NCBI GenBank assembly: GCA_947382415.1
Contig: CANCYO010000012.1
Span: forward strand, 1 to 57,213
Origin: an uncultured Lachnospiraceae bacterium
GTDB taxonomy: Bacteria > Bacillota > Clostridia > Lachnospirales > Lachnospiraceae
Length of the DNA stretch: 57,213 nt
Reading direction: 5' to 3'
Shown: positions 49,151 through 57,213 of the stretch, one piece after another
Layout of the letters: each line of letters opens with the position of its first letter
How positions within the stretch are numbered: position 1 is the stretch's first letter
Position numbers and translations under genes: made by a program
Notes under the pieces: model-generated
What the model was told of the DNA's origin: nothing
Seen by the model: only the letters and a program-made list of their open reading frames with translations
The model's database searches: none

Positions 49151-50563
49151 TTACTGCAACGGGAACTGGAAATATCTCTTGGCGTTGTCGTAGGAGATGT
49201 CTTCAACGATCTGGCCGAGAATGTCATAATCCTCGGGGAATTCTCCGTTCTCTACCCAGTTGCCCATGAGATTGCAGAGGATTCTGCGGAAATACTCATG
49301 TCTGGTGTAGGACAGGAAGCTTCTCGAGTCGGTGAGCATTCCTACAAATCCGGACAGATTGCCCAAGTTAGCCAGAGAGATCATCTGATCCTGCATGCCG
49401 GTCTTGTGATCGTTAAACCACCATGCGCTTCCCTGCTGGATCTTGGCAACGGCAGTGGAATCCTGGAAGCAGCCCAAGATAGTGCCGATGGACTGATTGT
49501 CGTTGGGATTCAGGCTGTAGAGGATGGTTCTGGGAAGCTCGTTGGTCTGAATCAGTGCGTTCAAAAAGTCTGCCATCTGAGCGGAGGGCGCATAGTTGTT
49601 GATGCAGTCGTAACCGGTATCGGGGCCGAGCTTCTCAAACATCAATGTGTTGTTGTCGCGCTTACAGCCGTAATGAAGCTGCATAGCCCATCCCAGCTTG
49701 TTATATTCTCTGCCCACAAAAAGCATGAAAGCAGTCTTGAATTTCATTTCCTCATCTCTGCTGAGCGGGATTCTGTTCTGCCTCTTCAGGAAGATATCCT
49801 CGATCTCTTCCTCGCCTGCGGGATAGTACATCACATACTCCAGAGCGTGGTCGGAAACGGTGCAGCCCATAGATGCGAAGAACTCCATCCGCTGTCTGAG
49901 CGCTGTCTTCAGTGCGGCGAAAGTGATGATCTCATCCATGCCGCACACGGCTGCAAGTTTGTCGAGATAGTCCAGATAGTCGGGCTTTTCGATATTCATG
50001 GCCTTGTCGGGTCTCCAGGCGGGGCGTACGATCACGTCGAAGCTGTCATCCTCAGCGATCTTTTTATGCCACTCCAAAGAGTCGATGGGGTCATCCGTGG
50101 TGCAGATGAGGGTTACATTGCTCTGCTTGATGATGTTGCGTACGCTCATGGAAGGCTCCTTGAGTTTGGCATTGCACAGGTTCCACACCTCATCGGCGGT
50201 CTTTTTGTTCAGTACGCCATTATAACCGAAATATCTCTGCAGCTCCAGATGGCTCCAGTGGAAGAGCGGATTGCCGATGGCCTTGCCCAGGCACTCGGCC
50301 CATTTGCAAAATTTGTCATAATCGGAGGCATCGCCGGTGATATACTTCTCGTCAACACCGCAGGAGCGCATGAAACGCCATTTGTAGTGATCGCCGCCCA
50401 GCCATACCTGAGTGATATTGTCGAACTGACGGTCTTCCGCGATCTCCCTGGGGTTGATATGACAGTGGTAGTCGAGAATCGGTTTTTTCTCTGCATAGTC
50501 GTGGAACAGCTTCTTGGCTGTCTCTGTCTCAAGCAGGAAGTCTTTGTCCATAAATGCTTTCAT
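49151..50563 (-). CDS. uxaC: Glucuronate isomerase
   Basis: 470 residues; GGAGGAATTGAA precedes the ATG. Interconverts D-glucuronate/fructuronate and galacturonate/tagaturonate, the first step of hexuronate breakdown. Family features: PILDYHCHINPREIAED near residue 30, LICTTDDPIDSLEWH, RPAWRPDKAMN, MQLHYGCKRDNN and MLTDSRSFLSYTRHEYFRR. Length matches UxaC. No other hexuronate genes (uxaA, uxaB, kdgK) are in the window. Confidence 0.97.
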   Translation of the reverse strand: MKAFMDKDFLLETETAKKLFHDYAEKKPILDYHCHINPREIAEDRQFDNITQVWLGGDHYKWRFMRSCGVDEKYITGDASDYDKFCKWAECLGKAIGNPLFHWSHLELQRYFGYNGVLNKKTADEVWNLCNAKLKEPSMSVRNIIKQSNVTLICTTDDPIDSLEWHKKIAEDDSFDVIVRPAWRPDKAMNIEKPDYLDYLDKLAAVCGMDEIITFAALKTALRQRMEFFASMGCTVSDHALEYVMYYPAGEEEIEDIFLKRQNRIPLSRDEEMKFKTAFMLFVGREYNKLGWAMQLHYGCKRDNNTLMFEKLGPDTGYDCINNYAPSAQMADFLNALIQTNELPRTILYSLNPNDNQSIGTILGCFQDSTAVAKIQQGSAWWFNDHKTGMQDQMISLANLGNLSGFVGMLTDSRSFLSYTRHEYFRRILCNLMGNWVENGEFPEDYDILGQIVEDISYDNAKRYFQFPLQ

Positions 50564-50675
50564 TTCAATTCCTCCGTTTACATATGTTATTGTGTTAATG
50601 AGTTATATAGTTATATAAGGTTTATTGGCGGTGTGTCATACCGCGCCGTATTGAAACTATGTGAAACTAATTTTG

Positions 50676-50704
50676 ATTATACAGAAAGAAGCGGCTTTTT
50701 TCAA
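50676..50704 (-). promoter_or_regulatory. Promoter of uxaC
   Basis: Minus strand TTGAAA (50704-50699), 17-nt spacer, TATAAT (50681-50676). Leader about 105 nt. The rest of the 360-bp gap to the RHS gene holds no gene I can support. Confidence 0.75.
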
Positions 50705-50772
50705 GACGCAAAAGAAGATTAATTGGTTGAATGGCGACTGCAAAGGCCGAATCGTTATATGGGATGCAGGGA

Positions 50773-50799
50773 TTGACAAATGAAATATGGTGGTATAAA
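50773..50799 (+). promoter_or_regulatory. Possible promoter of the RHS-type gene
   Basis: TTGACA (50773-50778) with TATAAA at 50794-50799; the 15-nt spacer is short, so this is tentative. Confidence 0.35.
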
Positions 50800-50922
50800 A
50801 CATAATTATAAATAGCAACTGATACATATGCAAAATACAATAACAATACGATATACCAATAATGACATAAATATAATTGTTGCGTAATTGCATGGTAGTA
50901 TCTGAGAGAGACGAAGGAGGAA

Positions 50923-53900
50923 ATGATGAGAGCGATCAAACGTAACGAAGGAAAAGGTGCGGCACGGCGCATTGTTAAAATCATACGGCAGATCATCAGT
51001 TTTTTGCTGATTCTGTCGCTGACGGTACAAAGTGAGACCGTGACGGCACTGGCCTGGTCGGATGCCCGACAGGATGTGGAGACCGGTGCGGAGGACATGG
51101 GGGATGGTATAGCGGAGGATAGGATTTGGCCGGAGGAGAGTACAGCGAATTTGGAAGTTTTGTGTGAGGTGGAGGGCAAAAGGGGAGAATTTTCCAAAGA
51201 GTATCAGATGAGTGACAACAGCAGGGTAGTGATGGTATATCCTCAGCAGATCCATTACGAGACGGAGGAGGGAACGCTGGCTGAGATCGACAATTCCCTG
51301 ATCAGGACCGAAGCGGGATATGAAAACGGGAGTAACAGTTATGAACTGGTGGTCACAGATAATGCGGACAGTCAGGGGGAAGTCATTTATCGGGAAGACG
51401 GATATGAGATTGCCTGGCAGATGATCGGACTTGAAAAGCAGACCAAGAGGAAGTCCGGCCGGAGAAATATGCGTGAGCAGCAGCTGGAGGCGGTTCTGGT
51501 GGACGAGCTTCCGGCGGAGGAGATTCAACGGGAGAACGGTTTGTATCAGACCAAGCAGTCAAAAGTAGTTTTTGACGGGTATGAAAACGGTGTGCATGTG
51601 GAGTATGCGCCTGCGGGAGACGGCGTCAAGGAGAATATCATCCTCAACACAAGAGAATGCGGAAATGAATATACGTTCTGTGTGCACTTGAGCGGGTTGG
51701 AAGCAAGGCTCAGTTCCAATAACGAAATTGAGTTTTATGATAAAGAGACGGACGAGGTAAAGTATTATTTTCCGGCGCCTTTTCTGATTGATCAACAGGG
51801 CGAGGTGTCCTATGGAGCCAGGTATGAATTGTTGGATATAGATGGTATGGAATCCGGAACCGTGGATGGCGAGGATATTCAGGCTGTCAGATCGCCGGAT
51901 GCGGCATTTGTTTCGGAAACGGATACTACGGATGGGGAGGATTTTGCGGGCGCAGACGTTTCGGATATGGAGGGAACCTTTTACATCAGGATCGTGCTGG
52001 ATGAACAGTGGCTGGATCAGGCGGTATATCCGGTGACGCTGGATCCGGTGTTGAAGCAGACCAGAGCGAAGAATCTGCTGGATTACGGTTGTATCGCCAG
52101 TGATGGAACCAGATACGACACGCTCTATGTCGGGAGAAGTAAAAACACCTTATATAGAAGTTTTATTCGTTTTGACCTGCCGGTGCTGGAGAAGCAGTGC
52201 GTGGTCTCCGAGGCAATGCTCTATCTCGACGGTACTGTGGATGTGAACAATACCCATTACCTGCTGGCAAACACCGTGACGCAGGAATGGTATAACAAGG
52301 CGAAGAATAAGCCGGGTAAGCTGCTTGGCTGGAGCGATCAGCCGGCTATGGGAGATTTGCTGGATTATGGTGTCAATGCGGGAAGCTTTAATATCACTAA
52401 GGCTGTGCGGGAATGGCAGAGCGGAGAGCAGTCAAATTTCGGGATTGCTGTCTCCGCTTATAATGAGACTGCTGACAGGCGGGATACCATCCGGTTAAAG
52501 AGCAGTCCCACCCTGCCCTATCTGAAGATTGTTTACCGTACGGCCACGGGGCTGGAGGATTATTGGGGAACGCACAGCGTGGGAGCCGGAAGCGCCGGGA
52601 CAGGCTATATCAATGATTATACCGGGGCTCTCACTGTAGTCAATACGGATGTCGCTACTGCGGGGAAGCGGCTTCCCATGACGATCCGCCATGTTTACAA
52701 TTCCAATACCGTGAGCCAAAACGGCGGGTGGAGACTCAATTATGAGGAGACCATTAAAATACCGCTTGATACGGTGGATGTCGTAAGCTATCCCTATGTC
52801 TATACAGACGGGGATGGAACGCAGCACTATTTTAAAAAATGTGATGTGACAATTCTGCAAAGCGGCGCGTCCAGAGAGGTACTTGCCAGCTCGGATATTC
52901 CTCCGGCGCAGGATGAGGACGGACTGCAGCTCTATATCGTGCCGGTCAACAATCAGGAACTTAAAGAAAAATATCCGTTGAAGCTCACGGACAAGAGCGG
53001 CAGTGTGGTCAAATATTTTGACAGGGCGGGCAGGCTTGCCATGATCACAGATGCCAATCAATACGAGAATGTCAAAAATGGAAACACCAAAGAGAGAAAC
53101 AGTATTATAATAGAGTATGAAAATTATGGAAATGCATTTGGATTGACCGCCTTTGATCAGGCCATAGCGTCGGCCCAGAAGTTCCGCGATACCTGCTATG
53201 CCTCGGGAGCGAAGGTGGACAGCGCCGCTTATGTGGAGGCTCAGGACGCGGCGGTACAGGCACTTGACAGTCTGAAACAGGATCCATATGCGGTCTCGGA
53301 TTATCTGACTGCAAAAAAGATCAGAACGGCCGCTTCAGAGCTGGCGGCCCTGACGGACAGAAGCGGTACACCGTCTATAAGCACTGCCAAAACCAAGGCG
53401 GACGCTGTTTTGAAAGCATTGAAAAGTGCCAAAACACAGGCCCAGACCCTGCCCGGCATGTATGCCGGGAGAATCCGCAGCGTGACGGATGCCGTTGGGA
53501 ACAAAGCCATGTTCACCTATAATGCAAAAGGCATGTTGGAAGCGGTCACCGATCCTGCCAGAGAGGACGGCAAAGCAAACCGTTATGCCTATGACAGTGC
53601 GGGAAACCTGACCCGGATCACCTTTGCGGACGGCAGAAAGGCGATTTATACCTATGACGGGAATCATCTGATGACCTCCCAGCAGGATCACGACGGATAC
53701 CGGGCGGAATATACTTACCGGGCTGCGGATGGCCGCATCGTAAAGGTGTCTGAGGCCGTCGGTAATACCCCCGGACAGACTTATGGTATCACCTACCACG
53801 CCGATAACACGACGGCTTTCCGCTTCAGCGGCGTGGACGATATCTACGGAAATGAAGATGATCTGGAGAATATCCATGTGTTTGACGAATTGGGGAGAAC

Positions 53901-56900
53901 CACCTGCGTCTATTCCAAATCCGTGAAGGAGCATAAGATACTGGGGGCGACGGCCTGTACCTATGTGGAGGAAGGAGATAATACTGCTAAACGGAACAAA
54001 ATAAAGGACACTGCGGTGGTTGGAATGCATTCCAATAATCTGCTCACCAATCACAGCTTTGAATACAATGATCAGGTCTGGAAGCTGTATAAAAATACAA
54101 ACGAGACTCCGGAAAAGGACGCGCTGAACGCATATAATACCAGTAAGAGATATATCGGAACCCATGGGGCCACTGTCAATATGGCAAAGAGGAAAAACGG
54201 AACGGCGGGATTCAGGCAGGAGGTCAAACTGGCTGCCGGTACCTATACCCTCTCCGGCTACTGCACAGCCGCTTCCATCCAGAATACCTCCGCCTATCTG
54301 AAGGTGAAGGATGCATCCGGCAAAATCCATACCAGCAGTAAGATCACGAAAGATACGGATGCCAGATTTGACAATGGCTGGGAGAGGCTGGAAGTGACCT
54401 TTACCATCTCCGGTGCCCAGACAGTCACCGTATATCTGGAAACCGACTGCGGCACGGCCAAAGGAGCGGGAACGGTGGCCTTCGACTGCATTCAGTTAGA
54501 GAGCGGAAACGTGGCCAATGACTATAATATTCTGGAGGACGGCAGCTTTGAGCTGACTCAGGGAGTTCTGCCCTATAACTGGAAGAATCTGAATAATTCC
54601 ACAGTCAAAGTGCAGGATGAGAGAGTGAAGGGCGGTGTGGACGGCTCCTATTGCTATCATATCACAGGACAGCCGGGCCGGGACAAATACCTGAGGTTTA
54701 CCACCAATCTCGGAAGCGATAAGAATGCCTATGTTCTCAGCGGCTGGCTGAAGGCTGACAGCACGCCCGTCAGAGGTTCCCGGGCTCTGAAGGTGAGCGC
54801 TCTTCACAAAGAAGTGGACAGTGACGGAGATACCACTCTGGAATACAAGGCTTCCAATAACATCAATGCCTATACCGAGGGCTGGCAGTATTTCTGCCTG
54901 CTGCTCCCGGCGGAGGGCTGGAAGGGGACGACATTCTCCATAAGCTTTTATGACAATATCGGTGATCTGTATATCGACGGGCTGCAGCTTACCCGCAACG
55001 ATGTGCAGACCAGAAAATATAATACCGATGGCGGAGTCACATCCCGATATACGGTGCAGAAAAGCACCGATTATGAATATGACAGCCGTAACCGTATGAA
55101 AAAGCAGACCACCGCCGCGGGGGCTGTTTCAACCTATGAATACGACACCAACAATGAAGTGAAGCAGATCGCTTCCAATATTGGCCCGGACACCTACTAT
55201 AAATATGACAAATACGGCAATCCGGTCTCTGTTTCAGCCTATGATCCGGCTGCGTCAGGAACCCGAAAAGAGTTTTACACGAAGACAGAATATACCGGGG
55301 ACGGAAATTATGAGCAGGCTGTCACGGATGCCGCGGGTAATCGGACAGACTATGCGTACAATACGCGCACGGGACAGCTCCAAAAGACGACTCTGCCTGC
55401 CAGAGCGGGAGAGAAGGGGGTGGAGGTTCAGTATGCGTATGATGCGCAGAACAGAGTAAAAGAGATTACGCAGGGCGGCAGGAGCGTGAGCTACGGATAT
55501 GGAGCGTTTGACGATCTGACCCGGATTGGGCACAATGGATTCTCCTATCGCTATACTTATGACGGGTTCGGGAATCTGCTCAGTATCTCCGTGGCCGGAA
55601 AAACCATCCGCAGCTATGAATATGCGCCCGGCAACGGCAGCCTTGTGAAAAGTGTCCGCGCGGACGGAACCGTCATACAAACCACCCGGGATGAATACGG
55701 CAAGATCACAGCCAAAACCATAGACGGCAGGACTGTAGAAAAATATGTTTATGACAATGACGGCAATGTGGCTGAATATACAGACGTGGATGCAGGACTA
55801 ACCGTCCGTTATGACTACAATGATTCTGACCAGCCTGTGCGCACGGAAGTGTATCGGGGAGAAAGCGCTGCGGGAGCAATTCCCCAGAGCAGGTTGCAGT
55901 ACACTTATACCAAGAGCGGAAAGGTGGGAGAGCTCGCCTGTCAGGAAGGGGGCGGAGACATTAAGACCTATACGCATACTTATGATAAGGACGAGAAACC
56001 GTTAAAGTCCATCCTGCCCGATAGTAGTACAAAAATATGGGATTATGACAGCCTGAGACGTAACAACAAGACCGTTTATACGCCCAAGGCCGGTGTGGCG
56101 GACGCCAAAAAGCTTTATACCACGAAACAGTATCAGGACTCGCAGTTTGTGGTGGACGGTAAGACCAGGAAGACCACTACAGAACTGGTGAGCAGCTATA
56201 CGAACAAATTCGGCAACACGGGGGCTGCGGCGTCAGAATTTACCTACAGTTATGACGCGTGGGGAAACATCACCCGGATCAGGGATCTGGCCGGACATGA
56301 GAAAAGTTATGTCTATAATGATTACGGTGAGATCACAAGGGCGCAGGAGACCTACGCCGGAGGAGCCATGATGGTTTATACCTATGAATACGATGCCGGA
56401 GGCAATATTGTGAGGGAGAACCGGGGCGGCCGGACGCATACCTATCAATATGACAGTGCGTGGAAGGACCGGCTGATCTCCTATGACGGCAAGACCATTG
56501 CCTACAATGAATCCGGCTGCCCCACAAACTATCTGGGCGCTGCCATGACATGGGATAAAAGAGGCAATCTCACCGCCATCAGTAACAGCGCCAAAACAAG
56601 CGGAAGGAATATCAGCTACAGCTATCTGTCGGATGGAACCAGGAGCGGGAAGACCGTGGACGGCAGGACTACCGTATACAACTACAATAACGGAATGCTT
56701 TTGTCCGAACAGACAGGCGATGAGACCCTGCGCTATTACTATGACAGTTTGGGAAATGTGACGTCGTTTTCCTATCAGAAGGGCAGCGGAGCGGAAACCG
56801 GTTATTTCTACGCCCGCAACGGGCAGGGAGATATCATAGCCATTTACAGAAACAGCGATTCCAAACTGATCGGCACCTATGAGTATGACCTCTGGGGCAG

Positions 56901-57213
56901 ACCCGTCAGCGTGACCGAGGCTGTAAAAGGCATAGATACAGACGGCATCCTGCACAGGAATCCTTTCCGCTATCGAGGCTACCGCTATGACGAGGAGACA
57001 GGCTTCTATTACTTGAATGCAAGATATTATGACCCGGAGATAAGAAGATTCATCAGTGCGGATGATATGGAATATCTGGGCGTCGGGGACGGAATTTCCG
57101 GCTATAACCTTTTTGCTTACTGCGGCAACGACCCGGTCAGAGGATATGATCCTACGGGGAATTGGGACTGGGGCGGCGTCATTGCAGGAGCGGGAATCAT
57201 CGGACTGGGAATA
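50923..57213 (+). CDS. Secreted DNRLRE/RHS-repeat protein, 3' end outside the window
   Basis: An uninterrupted frame of 2,097 codons from ATG 50923 (AAGGAGGAA) to the window edge; ATG 50926 is equivalent. A basic N-terminus and hydrophobic stretch (IISFLLILSLTVQ) form a signal peptide. A DNRLRE-type domain follows at about residues 370-540 (SFIRFDLPVL, YLDGTVDVNNTHYLL, FGIAVSAYNE). Carbohydrate-binding-like beta domains and many YD repeats come next (YAYDSAGNLTRITF, YEYDAGGNIVRE). The RHS core ends near the edge with LNARYYDPEIRRFISAD, AYCGNDPV and DPTG. Just after DPTG lies GWD-like NWDWGG, where the variable, often toxic, C-terminal domain normally starts; it lies beyond the window. Either a wall-associated protein or a polymorphic toxin. 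Confidence 0.92.
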   Translation, partial: MMRAIKRNEGKGAARRIVKIIRQIISFLLILSLTVQSETVTALAWSDARQDVETGAEDMGDGIAEDRIWPEESTANLEVLCEVEGKRGEFSKEYQMSDNSRVVMVYPQQIHYETEEGTLAEIDNSLIRTEAGYENGSNSYELVVTDNADSQGEVIYREDGYEIAWQMIGLEKQTKRKSGRRNMREQQLEAVLVDELPAEEIQRENGLYQTKQSKVVFDGYENGVHVEYAPAGDGVKENIILNTRECGNEYTFCVHLSGLEARLSSNNEIEFYDKETDEVKYYFPAPFLIDQQGEVSYGARYELLDIDGMESGTVDGEDIQAVRSPDAAFVSETDTTDGEDFAGADVSDMEGTFYIRIVLDEQWLDQAVYPVTLDPVLKQTRAKNLLDYGCIASDGTRYDTLYVGRSKNTLYRSFIRFDLPVLEKQCVVSEAMLYLDGTVDVNNTHYLLANTVTQEWYNKAKNKPGKLLGWSDQPAMGDLLDYGVNAGSFNITKAVREWQSGEQSNFGIAVSAYNETADRRDTIRLKSSPTLPYLKIVYRTATGLEDYWGTHSVGAGSAGTGYINDYTGALTVVNTDVATAGKRLPMTIRHVYNSNTVSQNGGWRLNYEETIKIPLDTVDVVSYPYVYTDGDGTQHYFKKCDVTILQSGASREVLASSDIPPAQDEDGLQLYIVPVNNQELKEKYPLKLTDKSGSVVKYFDRAGRLAMITDANQYENVKNGNTKERNSIIIEYENYGNAFGLTAFDQAIASAQKFRDTCYASGAKVDSAAYVEAQDAAVQALDSLKQDPYAVSDYLTAKKIRTAASELAALTDRSGTPSISTAKTKADAVLKALKSAKTQAQTLPGMYAGRIRSVTDAVGNKAMFTYNAKGMLEAVTDPAREDGKANRYAYDSAGNLTRITFADGRKAIYTYDGNHLMTSQQDHDGYRAEYTYRAADGRIVKVSEAVGNTPGQTYGITYHADNTTAFRFSGVDDIYGNEDDLENIHVFDELGRTTCVYSKSVKEHKILGATACTYVEEGDNTAKRNKIKDTAVVGMHSNNLLTNHSFEYNDQVWKLYKNTNETPEKDALNAYNTSKRYIGTHGATVNMAKRKNGTAGFRQEVKLAAGTYTLSGYCTAASIQNTSAYLKVKDASGKIHTSSKITKDTDARFDNGWERLEVTFTISGAQTVTVYLETDCGTAKGAGTVAFDCIQLESGNVANDYNILEDGSFELTQGVLPYNWKNLNNSTVKVQDERVKGGVDGSYCYHITGQPGRDKYLRFTTNLGSDKNAYVLSGWLKADSTPVRGSRALKVSALHKEVDSDGDTTLEYKASNNINAYTEGWQYFCLLLPAEGWKGTTFSISFYDNIGDLYIDGLQLTRNDVQTRKYNTDGGVTSRYTVQKSTDYEYDSRNRMKKQTTAAGAVSTYEYDTNNEVKQIASNIGPDTYYKYDKYGNPVSVSAYDPAASGTRKEFYTKTEYTGDGNYEQAVTDAAGNRTDYAYNTRTGQLQKTTLPARAGEKGVEVQYAYDAQNRVKEITQGGRSVSYGYGAFDDLTRIGHNGFSYRYTYDGFGNLLSISVAGKTIRSYEYAPGNGSLVKSVRADGTVIQTTRDEYGKITAKTIDGRTVEKYVYDNDGNVAEYTDVDAGLTVRYDYNDSDQPVRTEVYRGESAAGAIPQSRLQYTYTKSGKVGELACQEGGGDIKTYTHTYDKDEKPLKSILPDSSTKIWDYDSLRRNNKTVYTPKAGVADAKKLYTTKQYQDSQFVVDGKTRKTTTELVSSYTNKFGNTGAAASEFTYSYDAWGNITRIRDLAGHEKSYVYNDYGEITRAQETYAGGAMMVYTYEYDAGGNIVRENRGGRTHTYQYDSAWKDRLISYDGKTIAYNESGCPTNYLGAAMTWDKRGNLTAISNSAKTSGRNISYSYLSDGTRSGKTVDGRTTVYNYNNGMLLSEQTGDETLRYYYDSLGNVTSFSYQKGSGAETGYFYARNGQGDIIAIYRNSDSKLIGTYEYDLWGRPVSVTEAVKGIDTDGILHRNPFRYRGYRYDEETGFYYLNARYYDPEIRRFISADDMEYLGVGDGISGYNLFAYCGNDPVRGYDPTGNWDWGGVIAGAGIIGLGI

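Noticed and set aside
1..57213. CRISPR arrays, rRNA or tRNA genes
   Set aside because: The tandem arrays lack spacers between repeats, and no cloverleaf or rRNA-like sequence was recognised by eye. A dedicated scan with tRNAscan or Infernal could still find small RNAs.

Overview
The window looks like a gut-type Lachnospiraceae (Clostridia, Firmicutes) chromosome of moderate GC. Supporting signs are Gram-positive style ribosome sites (GGAGG), frequent GTG/TTG starts, an adjacent phosphate butyryltransferase and butyrate kinase pair, an IS21-family element, and the absence of any outer-membrane partner for the Pel genes. No rRNA, tRNA or CRISPR array was seen.

Layout. (1) 1-6400 is a mobile, eroded region: a relaxase fragment, an IS21-like element with a frameshifted istA, then a markedly AT-rich stretch holding a ParB/sulfiredoxin-like protein, a frameshifted Mrr-like endonuclease and a DUF1016 nuclease bracketed by two matching palindromes. 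(2) 6522-26256 is a large exopolysaccharide locus: low-molecular-weight phosphatase, PqqD-like protein, a Gram-positive Pel set (SDR-PelD fusion, PelE, a DUF2194 protein where PelA would be, PelF, PelG), then DUF2304, GT4, GT2, two DUF4874/DUF4832 proteins, a large polytopic membrane protein, a Stealth phosphotransferase and a flippase. (3) 26253-31994 is a peptide module joined to the end of that operon: NTP_transf_5 protein, a six-cysteine peptide with a short conserved-looking leader, an ABC exporter, a PqqD-HprK fusion and a soluble Ser/His S26-type peptidase. (4) 32025-50563 holds ordinary accessory and metabolic genes: chemotaxis receptor, TetR/MMPL/GLUG surface protein set, HAD phosphatases, ptb-buk, a Ktr/Trk potassium system, AraC with a divergent esterase, a ThrH-like enzyme and uxaC. 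(5) 50923 to the window end is the N-terminal ~2,097 codons of a secreted DNRLRE/RHS-repeat protein that runs off the edge.

Most interesting points. The Pel locus is bounded by two PqqD domains and is physically joined to a peptide export module that has its own strong promoter, 5' hairpin and terminator. The peptide leader carries a signal-peptidase-like V-Y-A site but no hydrophobic core, and a membrane-less S26-type peptidase is encoded nearby. PelD keeps the c-di-GMP I-site (RQTD), while its GGDEF motif and the active-site Tyr/Lys of its fused SDR domain are lost. Independently, short tandem repeats with 9-30 nt units recur in at least ten places, in intergenic gaps and in frame at domain edges. 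The proposed joint system is an inference from gene order and motifs and has not been tested.
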